From positions 2,046,001-2,110,000 of the forward strand of contig NZ_CP038256.1 of NCBI RefSeq assembly GCF_004564075.1: a stretch of 64,000 bases of DNA, given 5' to 3'. The notes under the pieces were generated by a model. It ran no database searches. It saw nothing but the letters and a program-made list of their open reading frames with translations, and was not told the DNA's origin. Position numbers and translations under genes: made by a program. Every line of letters begins with the position of its first letter. Position 1 is the stretch's first letter. The DNA comes from Microbacterium sediminis. GTDB lineage: Bacteria > Actinomycetota > Actinomycetes > Actinomycetales > Microbacteriaceae. This document shows, piece by piece, positions 45,760 to 53,488 of this stretch.

Positions 45760-46913
45760 GCCGCCCTTCGTCCGCTGACCACCGTCACGAGCAGGCTCTC
45801 GAGGGCGAGCGCCGGCTGCGCGTTCTGCTCGATCGCCTGCCGCGTCTCGGCGAGGTGATCGAGCACGAGGAGGGAGCGCTCCGGTTGCCAGGCGCCGGCC
45901 AGCGCGCGCAGCTCGTCGATGAGCTCGCGGTTGATGATGCCGTCCTCGCGGCCGAACTGCAGCATCGTGACGTCGCGGAAGAGCGATTGCAGGTCGGTGA
46001 GGACGCGGTCGAGGCCGTCTCGGAGGCTGCGGGTGGCGCGCCGCTTCTGCTCCTCCTCGAGCGCGGTCACCTGCGCACGGACGGCCGGCGGGATCCGGCC
46101 GCCCTCGGCCACGCCCACGGTGCGCAGCAGCGAGGCGCGTTCGGCCTCGTCGCGCTCGGCGGTGAGGGCCTTCGCGTCGGCCGTGGCGGCCTGCACGATC
46201 TCGCCGGCGACCTCGACGACGTCGCTGATGCTGCGCACGCGCAGCACGGCCCGCAGCGTCTCGTCGCGGCGACGGCGCGAGGCCTCGTCGGTGGCCAGGC
46301 GCTGCGCCATGCCGATGTGCCGCTGCGCGTGACGGGCGGCCTGCTCCGCCGCCTGCTCGTCGATGCCCGTGCGCGCGACGAGCAACCGGGCGACGTCGTC
46401 GACGTCCGGCTCGCGCAGGCGGAGGGTGCGCACGCGCGAGCGGATCGTCGGCAGCAGATCGGCGTCGCTGGGGGCGCACAGCACCCAGACCGTGCGCTCG
46501 GGCGGCTCCTCGAGGGCCTTCAGCAGCACGTTGGAGGTGCGCTCCGTCATGCGGTCGGCGTCCTCCATCACGATGACGCGGTAGCGCCCCAGCGACGGGG
46601 CGAAGTACGACCGTGCCGCGAGATCGCGCGCCTGGGCGATCGTGATGATGACGCCCTCGGTGCGCAGGGCGACGAGATCGGGGTGCGTGCCGGCGAGCAC
46701 CTGCCGCATCGTCGCGACGTCGTCGGGCCGCTCGGCGATGAGCGCCGCCGCGAACGCGTGCGCGAGCGTCGAGCGCCCCGACCCGGGCGGGCCGGTGATC
46801 AGCCACGCGTGCGCGAGCGCGGCGGGATCGCGCGCGGCGTCGGCGAGCGTGGCGACGGCGTCGTCCTGACCCCAGACGTCGCCCCAGGGCAGTTCGGCGG
46901 CGAGAGCGGTCAT
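45756..46913 (-). CDS. holB: DNA polymerase III subunit delta'
   Basis: The product is 385 aa. The AAA+ core has the degenerate P-loop 'GPPGSGRST', 'VIVMEDADRMTERTSNVLLKALEEPP', and sensor 'TIRSRVRTLRLR'. The clamp-loader C-terminal helical domain follows. Most delta' proteins have a four-cysteine zinc module after the P-loop; here the stretch 'AERPDDVATMRQVLAGTHPD' has no cysteine, so that module is lost or reduced. TAGGCT lies 7 nt before ATG 46913 (leaderless). Next gene upstream is tmk. Confidence 0.93.
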   Translation of the reverse strand: MTALAAELPWGDVWGQDDAVATLADAARDPAALAHAWLITGPPGSGRSTLAHAFAAALIAERPDDVATMRQVLAGTHPDLVALRTEGVIITIAQARDLAARSYFAPSLGRYRVIVMEDADRMTERTSNVLLKALEEPPERTVWVLCAPSDADLLPTIRSRVRTLRLREPDVDDVARLLVARTGIDEQAAEQAARHAQRHIGMAQRLATDEASRRRRDETLRAVLRVRSISDVVEVAGEIVQAATADAKALTAERDEAERASLLRTVGVAEGGRIPPAVRAQVTALEEEQKRRATRSLRDGLDRVLTDLQSLFRDVTMLQFGREDGIINRELIDELRALAGAWQPERSLLVLDHLAETRQAIEQNAQPALALESLLVTVVSGRRAA

Positions 46914-46920
46914 ACGCTTC

Positions 46921-46926
46921 AGCCTA
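46921..46926 (-). promoter_or_regulatory. -10 box of leaderless holB transcript
   Basis: TAGGCT on the minus strand ends 7 nt before ATG 46913. The 140 bp gap to tmk holds no other recognisable feature. Confidence 0.5.
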
Positions 46927-47053
46927 ACGGCGGCCTCCGACGTCGCGACCGCCGGGGCGGGCGGTGTGGATGGTGGCGCGGCGGGTGTGCGCGCGGCCGG
47001 ACCGCGCGATCGAGGTGGCGCGGTGGCCCGGGGCAGGATCGGCCCGTGACGGC

Positions 47054-47686
47054 TCAGCCGAGGAGGGCCGCGACGCGCTCGCGCACCCGCGCGGCGAGCT
47101 CCCCGGGCGCGAGGGTCGCGTCGAGCACGAGGAAGCGATCCGGCTCGGCCGCGGCGAGCGCGAGATAGGCCTCGCGCACGCGGATGTGGAAGTCGGCGCG
47201 CTCGGCCTCGAGCCGGTCGAAGGGCTTGTCGTCGGCGTCGAGCCGGGCGCGCGCGGCGGCGGGGTCGAGGTCGAGCAGCACGGTGAGGTCGGGAAGGGCC
47301 CCGTCGGTGGCCCACATCGACAGGCCGCGGACCTCGTCGGCGCCGAGCACGCGCCCGGCGCCCTGGTACGCCACCGACGAGTCGAGGTAGCGGTCCTGGA
47401 TCACGACCTCTCCCCGCTCGAGCGCCGGGCGCACGAGCGAGGCGATGTGGTGGGCGCGATCCGCCGCGAACAGCAGCGCCTCCGCGCGCGCGCCGATCTC
47501 GCCGCGGTGGTGCAGCACGATGTCGCGGATCAGCTGGCCGACCTCGGTACCGCCGGGCTCGCGGGTGCGCACGACCGTGCGGCCCTGCGCCTCGAACCAC
47601 TCCTGCAGCAGGGCGGCCTGCGTCGTCTTACCCGATCCGTCCCCGCCCTCGAGCGTGATCCAGATCCCGCGCACGGCCGCCGTCAC
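47054..47686 (-). CDS. tmk: thymidylate kinase
   Basis: The product is 210 aa. The P-loop is 'LEGGDGSGKTT', followed by 'TREPGGTEVGQLIRDI', the substrate motif 'QDRYLDSSVAYQG' (DRY) and the lid 'LDADDKPFDRLE'. It phosphorylates dTMP to dTDP. GTG 47686 overlaps the topA stop (GTGA), so it is translated with topA. Confidence 0.96.
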   Translation of the reverse strand: MTAAVRGIWITLEGGDGSGKTTQAALLQEWFEAQGRTVVRTREPGGTEVGQLIRDIVLHHRGEIGARAEALLFAADRAHHIASLVRPALERGEVVIQDRYLDSSVAYQGAGRVLGADEVRGLSMWATDGALPDLTVLLDLDPAAARARLDADDKPFDRLEAERADFHIRVREAYLALAAAEPDRFLVLDATLAPGELAARVRERVAALLG

Positions 47687-50388
47687 TTCTTCGCGGCGGT
47701 CTTGCGCGTGGTGGTCTTGCGCGTCGTCGTGCGCTTCTTGGCCGGCCCCTTGGCGCGCTTCTCGGCGATCAGCTCCACGGCGCGCTCGAACGTGATGTCG
47801 TCCACCGACTCGCCGCGCGGGATCGTGGCGTTCGTCTCGCCGTCGGTGACGTAGGGGCCGAACCGGCCGTCGCGCACCTTGATCGGCTTGCCGCTGACCG
47901 GATCGGCGTCGAACTCCTTGAGCGCGCTGGCGGCGCGGCGGGCGCCGTACTTCGGCTGCTTGTAGATCTCGAGCGCCTCGTCGAGGGTGATGTCGAAGAT
48001 CTGGTCCTCGGTCTGCAGCGAGCGGGAGTCGGTGCCCTTCTTGAGGTACGGGCCGTAGCGGCCGTTCTGCGCGGTGATCTCCTCGCCCGACTCGGGGTCG
48101 ACGCCGACGACGCGCGGCAGGTCGAGCAGCTGGATCGCCGTCTGCAGGTCGATCAGTTCCGGCGACATGCTCTTGAACAGCGACGCGCGGCGCGGCTTGG
48201 GCTCGTCCTTCTTCGCGGTGCGCTTCTTCGGCTTCTCGTCGGCGACCTCACCCGTCTCGGCGTCGGCGGCCTCCGGATCGACCGGATCCTCCTCCTCGAG
48301 GTACGGACCGAAGCGGCCGTCCTTGACGACGATGATCTTGCCGTTGGCGGGGTTCTCGCCGAGCACGCGGTTCCCGGCGACGGGAGCGTCGATGAGCTCC
48401 TGCACCTTCTCGGGCGTGAGCTCGTCGGGTGCGAGGTCCTCGGGCACGTTGATGATGCGGGGCTTCTCGTCGGGAGCCTCGGGGTTGATCACCTCGAGGT
48501 AGGGGCCGTACCGGCCGAAGCGGAGCGTGGCGACGTCGGTGAGCTTCGTCGCGTTGATCTCGCGCGCGTCGATCTCGCCGAGGTTCTCGACGATGTTGCG
48601 CAGGCCCGGGTGGCCGTCGCCGCCGAAGTAGAACGCCTTGAGCCAGTCGGCTCGGCGCTGCTCGCCGCGCGCGATCGCGTCGAGGTCGTCCTCGAGCTCG
48701 GCCGTGAAGTCGTAGTCCACGAGCTCGGCGAAGTGCTGCTCGAGCAGCCGCGTCACGCTGAACGCGAGCCAGGTGGGCACGAGCGCCTGGCCGCGCTTGA
48801 CGACGTAGCCGCGATCGAGGATCACGCCGATGATGCTCGCGAACGTGGAGGGGCGACCGATGCCCTTGTCCTCGAGCGCCTTGACGAGGGTGGCCTCGGT
48901 GTAACGCGGCTTCGGGCTGGTCTGGTGACCCTTGGCCTCGGCCTCGCGCAGATCGAGCGTGTCGCCCTCGGCGACCGCCGGAAGCGACTGCTCGTCGGTC
49001 TTGTCGGCCTCGTTGCGCTTCTCGTCGCGGCCCTCCTCGTACGCCTCGAGGAAGCCCTTGAAGGTATAGACCGTGCCCGACGCGGTCAGCTCGACGCGCT
49101 TGCCGTCGGCCTGCGCCTCGAGCGTGACGGTGGTGGTCTCGAACTTGGCGTCGGCCATCTGGCTGGCGACGGTGCGCTTCCAGATGAGGTCGTACATGCG
49201 CTGCTCGTCGCGGGCGAGCTGCCCGGCGACCTCGCTGGGCGTGCGGAAGCGGTCGCCCGAGGGACGGATCGCCTCGTGCGCCTCCTGGGCGTTGCGGCTC
49301 TTCGAGGCGTAGACGCGCGGCTTGAGCGGCACGGCCTTGTCGCCGTACAGGCTCACCGCCTGCTCGCGCGCGGCCTGGACGGCCTGCGTGCTGAGGTTGG
49401 TCGAGTCCGTACGCATATAGGTGATGTATCCGCGCTCGTACAGGCTCTGCGCGACCGACATCGTCGTCTTGGCGGTCATGCCGAGCTTGCGGCCCGCCTC
49501 CTGCTGCAGCGTGGAGGTGGTGAACGGCGCATACGGGCGGCGCGTGCCGGGCTTGGCCTCGACCTTGGTGACCGTGGCCGCGGCGGCACGATCGAGGGCG
49601 GTGGCGAGCGCGGTGGCGTCCTGCTCCGACAGCACGACGACGGCGCGCTTGAGCTCGCCGGCGTCGTCGAAGTCGCGGCCGGTCGCGATGGGTGCGCCAT
49701 CGAGGCGAACCGCCTTGACGGCGAAGCCCTCGGCGGCGCGGGCGGCGGTGGCCTCGATGCTCCAGTAGTTCGCGGCGACGAACGCCATGCGCTCGCGCTC
49801 GCGGTCGACGACCATGCGCATCGCGGCCGACTGCACGCGGCCCGCGCTGAGCGTCTGACCGTCGCGGCCGCTGCCGACCTTGCGCCAGAGCACGGGCGAG
49901 ACGTCCCAGCCATAGAGACGGTCGAGCACGCGGCGGGTCTCCTGCGCGTCGACGAGCGAGGTGTCGAGCTCGCGGGTGTGCTCGACGGCCTTCTGGATCG
50001 CGTCCTTGGTGATCTCGTGGAAGACCATCCGCTTGACGGGCACCTTCGGCTTGAGGGTCTCCAGCAGGTGCCAGGCGATGGCCTCGCCCTCGCGGTCCTC
50101 ATCGGTGGCGAGCAGGACCTCGGAGGCGTTCTTGACGGCGCGCTTGAGCTCGGCGACGGTCTTCGTCTTGCGGTCGCTGACCACGTAGTAGGGCTCGAAG
50201 CCGTTCTCGATGTCGATCGAGTACTTGCCGTAGGCGGCGCGATCCTTCTCCGGGATGTCCCGCTTGTCCGCGAGGTCGCGGATGTGACCGACGGAGCTGA
50301 GCACCTCATAGTCGTCGCCGAGGTAGCTCTGGATCGACTTCATCTTCGTCGGCGACTCGACGATGACGAGCTTCTTGCCTGATGCCAA
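47683..50388 (-). CDS. topA: DNA topoisomerase I
   Basis: The product is 901 aa. The Toprim domain starts at 'KLVIVESPTKMKSIQSYL' with 'ATDEDREGEAIAWHL' as the acidic metal site; the active-site tyrosine is Y324 in 'YITYMRTDST'. The C-terminus has Toprim-C repeats without zinc cysteines and a Lys/Thr/Arg-rich tail, the actinobacterial form that gives processivity. The start is TTG 50388 behind 'AAAGGACG', with TATGGT at 50417-50412 on the minus strand as probable -10. Confidence 0.96.
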   Translation of the reverse strand: MASGKKLVIVESPTKMKSIQSYLGDDYEVLSSVGHIRDLADKRDIPEKDRAAYGKYSIDIENGFEPYYVVSDRKTKTVAELKRAVKNASEVLLATDEDREGEAIAWHLLETLKPKVPVKRMVFHEITKDAIQKAVEHTRELDTSLVDAQETRRVLDRLYGWDVSPVLWRKVGSGRDGQTLSAGRVQSAAMRMVVDRERERMAFVAANYWSIEATAARAAEGFAVKAVRLDGAPIATGRDFDDAGELKRAVVVLSEQDATALATALDRAAAATVTKVEAKPGTRRPYAPFTTSTLQQEAGRKLGMTAKTTMSVAQSLYERGYITYMRTDSTNLSTQAVQAAREQAVSLYGDKAVPLKPRVYASKSRNAQEAHEAIRPSGDRFRTPSEVAGQLARDEQRMYDLIWKRTVASQMADAKFETTTVTLEAQADGKRVELTASGTVYTFKGFLEAYEEGRDEKRNEADKTDEQSLPAVAEGDTLDLREAEAKGHQTSPKPRYTEATLVKALEDKGIGRPSTFASIIGVILDRGYVVKRGQALVPTWLAFSVTRLLEQHFAELVDYDFTAELEDDLDAIARGEQRRADWLKAFYFGGDGHPGLRNIVENLGEIDAREINATKLTDVATLRFGRYGPYLEVINPEAPDEKPRIINVPEDLAPDELTPEKVQELIDAPVAGNRVLGENPANGKIIVVKDGRFGPYLEEEDPVDPEAADAETGEVADEKPKKRTAKKDEPKPRRASLFKSMSPELIDLQTAIQLLDLPRVVGVDPESGEEITAQNGRYGPYLKKGTDSRSLQTEDQIFDITLDEALEIYKQPKYGARRAASALKEFDADPVSGKPIKVRDGRFGPYVTDGETNATIPRGESVDDITFERAVELIAEKRAKGPAKKRTTTRKTTTRKTAAKK

Positions 50389-50445
50389 GGGGCGTCCTTT
50401 CTTCGTTGCACACCATACACACCACGCCCTGAGCGGCTTCTCGGC

Positions 50446-50763
50446 TTACGGGGGCGGCCCGGCGCGGGCGATCGCCGCCACCGGGAACGAGGCGAAGCTC
50501 GCCCGCACGGACACCGTCGCGATGAGTTCGTCGAGCACGCAGGAGACGACGACCGCGCCCTGCGCCTCGGCGACCTCGGCGGCCCGCGCGCAGGGCTCGC
50601 CGCGGACGGCCCCGCTCGCGGCATCGGCCGCCGCCAGCGCCGCGCCGTCGGCGATCGCGGCGACGCGCTGTCCCTCGACGGCCGCCGCGCCCGCCGCGAC
50701 GAGCCCGGCCAGCAGCAGGGAGGTACCCGCGACCATGCCGGCCCCGAGGATGCTGCCCGCCAT
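50446..50763 (-). CDS. TadE/TadG-like pilus-locus membrane protein (Rv3655c-like)
   Basis: The product is 105 aa from ATG 50763, which overlaps the upstream stop (ATGA). One N-terminal hydrophobic segment ('GSILGAGMVAGTSLLLAGLVAAGAA' in pieces) is followed by 'GQRVAAIADGAALAAADAASG', the pattern of the actinobacterial helicase/secretion neighbourhood TadE-like family. It has two cysteines. Its role is probably as a minor pseudopilin of the tad system. It is the last gene of the operon. Confidence 0.78.
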   Translation of the reverse strand: MAGSILGAGMVAGTSLLLAGLVAAGAAAVEGQRVAAIADGAALAAADAASGAVRGEPCARAAEVAEAQGAVVVSCVLDELIATVSVRASFASFPVAAIARAGPPP

Positions 50764-51104
50764 CACAGACCTCCGGCCAGCGCGCAGCTCGTGGCGGTGA
50801 GCGGCAGCTCGACGCCGGCGATGCGAGCGGTGGCCGTGGCGGTCACGCACACGAGGTCGCCACGGTGGCTGATGGCGCTGTGGCCGGAGGATACGACGGT
50901 CGTCACGGCCGAGGCCGCGCGAGCGGAGGACTCGCCGCGCGCGATCAGGCGGGCGGCGTCGGCCGCGCCGTCCTGCAACTGCACGAGGGTCGACGCGGCG
51001 AACAGACCGCCCACGCCGATGATCACGACGAGCAGCACCGCCGGCAGGGCGAGGGCGAGCTCGGCCGTGATCGAACCGCGCTCGCCCTCCCGCTGCCGCA
51101 TCAT
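50763..51104 (-). CDS. TadE family pseudopilin-like protein
   Basis: The product is 113 aa. 'ERGSITAELALALPAVLLVVIIG' in pieces is the class III pilin-like N-terminus (G-S-x-T-x-E) with the glutamate five residues after the predicted cleavage site. A short soluble domain with two cysteines follows. TadE-like proteins are minor components of Flp pili. ATG 51104 overlaps the upstream pilin gene stop. Confidence 0.82.
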   Translation of the reverse strand: MMRQREGERGSITAELALALPAVLLVVIIGVGGLFAASTLVQLQDGAADAARLIARGESSARAASAVTTVVSSGHSAISHRGDLVCVTATATARIAGVELPLTATSCALAGGL

Positions 51105-51331
51105 GCGGACGTGAGGGCGCGCTCGATGATGTCCGCGAGCATGCCGCGGACCTCGCCCGAGCGCAGGACGGCGACGAGCAGGCCGGCGAACGCCACCGCG
51201 GCGAGCGTGACGATCGCGTACTCGGCCGTGGAGGCGCCGCGCTCGTCGGAGCTGAGCGCGGCGAATCCGCGGTCGATCGGTTCGCCGCTGGGGAACGCGA
51301 CGAGACGGGGACGGGTGGTGGGATCGGTCAT
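51101..51331 (-). CDS. Flp pilin-like small membrane protein (DUF4244)
   Basis: The product is 76 aa. 'DERGASTAEYAIVTLAAVAFAGLLV' in pieces matches Flp/DUF4244 with the prepilin-type site G-A/S-T-A-E-Y, giving a mature peptide of about 43 residues. It is likely the main pilin of this locus. ATG 51331 has a good ribosome site 'GAAGGAG'. A run of eight C residues (minus strand, 51361-51354) lies 23 nt upstream. Confidence 0.85.
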   Translation of the reverse strand: MTDPTTRPRLVAFPSGEPIDRGFAALSSDERGASTAEYAIVTLAAVAFAGLLVAVLRSGEVRGMLADIIERALTSA

Positions 51332-51383
51332 GATGACTCCTTCTTCTTTCTGTGGGGGGGGTTGGGGGACGGAGGCAGGCGGC

Positions 51384-52274
51384 TCACGGCAGCGCGGGCA
51401 GGGACGTGGACGAGAGCACGGCGATGAGCATCGGCGCGACGCCGAGGCAGACGAAGGCGGGAAGGGTGCAGACGCCCAGCGGCAGCAGCAGGCGCCCGCC
51501 GAGGCGCGCGGCACGCAGCCGCCCGTCGGTGCGCGCGTCGTGGCGCTGCTGGACCGCAGTGGCCCTCAGCAGGTCGACGGCGGGCACCCCCGCGCGGCGC
51601 GAGAGGTCGAGCACGCTCTCGGTTTGCTCGGGGTCGAGGTGGCGCCCGGTGTCGGCCTCGCCGACCAGCGAGCGGGCGCGCTCGATCGAGGCCCCGCCGC
51701 CGAGGGCGATCGCCGTGAGCTCGGCGTGGATGCCCGGCACGCCCGCGGGCGGCTGCGCACCGCGCACGAGGCGCGACGTCCACCAGCGCGCGAGGCCGAG
51801 CAGGCCGATGCCCACGACGAGGCAGGCGATGCCGATCGGATGGGTGAAGAGCACGCCGACGACGTCGAAGCCGAGCGCCAGGCCCACGACGACGCCGAAC
51901 ACGGGAAGCCACGTCATGAGGCGCGCGGTGGAGGCGGGCTCGGCGAGCGCGATCCGCACGTCGTCCATCGCCTCCTGCGCGTCGCGCAGGGCCAGGGCGA
52001 TGCCCCGCAGCGACGGGGCCAGCGGCGCGCCGACCGTGGCGGCGATCTCCCACGCCGCCGCGACCTCGCGCCAGGCATCGCCCCGCTCCCCCTCGAGCGC
52101 CTCGGGCACCGACCGGTCACCCTCGAGGCGCCCGGCGATGCGGGCAGCCGCGTCGTCTCCGGCCTCGGCCACGTGGCGCCACGCCGCGCCGGGCGACGTG
52201 CCGGCCTCGAGCAGCACGGCCACCTTGAGCAGGGTCGCGGCCACGGCGGCCGGGGCCTCGCGGGTCACAGCCAC
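51384..52274 (-). CDS. TadB/TadC-like inner membrane platform protein (T2SS F family)
   Basis: The product is 296 aa with a soluble N-terminal half and three to four membrane segments. 'AWREVAAAWEIAATVGAPLAPSLRGIALALRD' in pieces is the T2SS F motif, and the C-terminal half ('PGIHAELTAIALGGGASIERA', 'DLLRATAVQQRHDARTDGRL') repeats the pattern. It therefore may cover the roles of both TadB and TadC in one chain. GTG 52274 overlaps tadA by 10 bp. Confidence 0.82.
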   Translation of the reverse strand: MAVTREAPAAVAATLLKVAVLLEAGTSPGAAWRHVAEAGDDAAARIAGRLEGDRSVPEALEGERGDAWREVAAAWEIAATVGAPLAPSLRGIALALRDAQEAMDDVRIALAEPASTARLMTWLPVFGVVVGLALGFDVVGVLFTHPIGIACLVVGIGLLGLARWWTSRLVRGAQPPAGVPGIHAELTAIALGGGASIERARSLVGEADTGRHLDPEQTESVLDLSRRAGVPAVDLLRATAVQQRHDARTDGRLRAARLGGRLLLPLGVCTLPAFVCLGVAPMLIAVLSSTSLPALP

Positions 52275-53263
52275 GGACGCACCTCCTCGATCGTCAGGCG
52301 CCCGTCCGCCCGCACGGCGAACCGGCCCACGGCGGCCAGGCGGCGCACGCCGTCGGCTCCCCGCTCCAGGTGCAGCACCCAGGCGATGGCGCTCGAGACC
52401 TGGCGTGCGACGGCGTGGTCGTCCATCCCCGCGAGCGCGCCGAGCGCCTCAAGGCGGGCGGGCACATCGCCGAGGCCGCTCGCGTGCAGCGTGCCCGCGC
52501 CGCCGTCGTGCCCGGTGTTGAGGGCGGTGAGCAGCTCTCGCACCTCCTCGCCGCGGCACTCGCCGACGACGATGCGGTCGGGGCGCATGCGCAGCGACTC
52601 TCGCACCAGCCGCGCCAGCCCGATCCCGCCCGCGCCCTCGAGGTTGGCCTGCCGGGCCTCGAGCGAGACGTGATGCGGATGGTCGATCCGCAGCTCGGCG
52701 ACGTCCTCGATCGTGACGATGCGCTCGCGCTCCGGGGCGTGCGAGAGCAGCGCGCCGAGGAGGGTGGTCTTGCCGGTGCCGGTCGCCCCGGTCACGAGCA
52801 CGTTCTCGCGGGCGTGCACCATGCGCACGAGCCAGGCGCGCACGTGGTCGGGGAACGCGCCGCGCGCCGACAGCGAGTCGAGGCTCGCCTCGCCCATCGC
52901 CGGGATGCGCAGCGAGAGCGCCGTGCCGCGGCGGGCGACGGGCGGCAGCACGGCGTGCACGCGGATGCCGCCCTCGAGCCGCACGTCGACGCAGGGGGTG
53001 CCGTCGTCGACGTGACGACCGCCGGCCGAGATGAGCGCCGTCGCCAGCTCGCGCACCTCGCGCTCGGACGCCCGCCACGCGGGGTCCGGCTCGGCCCCGG
53101 CGCCCCGGTCGACGAAGAGCCCATCCGCGCCGTTGACGAACAGGTCGGTGACGCGCGGGTCCTCGAGGTACGGCACGATCGCCCCGATGCCCGCCACCTG
53201 CGGCAGACGGCGCACCGCGCCGGTGGCGGCGCGGCGGGGGCGGACGACGAACGAGTCAGGCAT
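52265..53263 (-). CDS. TadA-type secretion/pilus ATPase
   Basis: The product is 332 aa, shorter than CpaF. Walker A is 'GATGTGKTT' (K165), Asp box 'IVTIEDVAELRI', Walker B-like 'RIVVGECRGEEVRELL', and His box 'GHDGGAGTLHA'. It powers pilus or pseudopilus assembly. It is the first gene of the tad operon and has TAGCGT 6 nt before its ATG. No TadZ/MinD-like gene precedes it. Confidence 0.92.
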   Translation of the reverse strand: MPDSFVVRPRRAATGAVRRLPQVAGIGAIVPYLEDPRVTDLFVNGADGLFVDRGAGAEPDPAWRASEREVRELATALISAGGRHVDDGTPCVDVRLEGGIRVHAVLPPVARRGTALSLRIPAMGEASLDSLSARGAFPDHVRAWLVRMVHARENVLVTGATGTGKTTLLGALLSHAPERERIVTIEDVAELRIDHPHHVSLEARQANLEGAGGIGLARLVRESLRMRPDRIVVGECRGEEVRELLTALNTGHDGGAGTLHASGLGDVPARLEALGALAGMDDHAVARQVSSAIAWVLHLERGADGVRRLAAVGRFAVRADGRLTIEEVRPWL

Positions 53264-53269
53264 GCCCCG

Positions 53270-53275
53270 ACGCTA
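53270..53275 (-). promoter_or_regulatory. -10 box of leaderless tad operon
   Basis: TAGCGT on the minus strand ends 6 nt before ATG 53263. Confidence 0.5.
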
Positions 53276-53332
53276 GGCTCGCATCCCCGGCCGACGGCGG
53301 CTGTCCACAGGGTCGCGGCGCCGGATCGCGCG

Positions 53333-53348
53333 AACTCACGCCTGTGAG
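53333..53348. promoter_or_regulatory. palindromic operator candidate upstream of acs
   Basis: AACTCACGCCTGTGAG: CTCAC and GTGAG arms with a 4 nt spacer, 46 bp before the TACAGT box of acs. It shares AACTCAC-N4-GTGA with the aceA site at 38219-38236. Confidence 0.45.
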
Positions 53349-53372
53349 CGGGCGCACCGACTTTCGGAGGTA

Positions 53373-53400
53373 TTCGGGCGTCGGCGGGCCGTCCTACAGT
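53373..53400 (+). promoter_or_regulatory. possible promoter of acs
   Basis: TTCGGG (53373-53378), 16 bp, TACAGT (53395-53400). It would give an 80 nt leader. Confidence 0.4.
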
Positions 53401-53488
53401 CGAGGGCGTAGCAGTCGCGTGCGCACGCACGCCGCGGGCCGCGATGAGGCGGTCCGCCGAAGCACAGACCCGCAAAGGAGCGCGCTGC

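Noticed and set aside
53333-53348. CRP/GlxR-type site upstream of acs
   Set aside because: The arms read TCAC...GTGA, the opposite order to the TGTGA...TCACA of CRP-like regulators.
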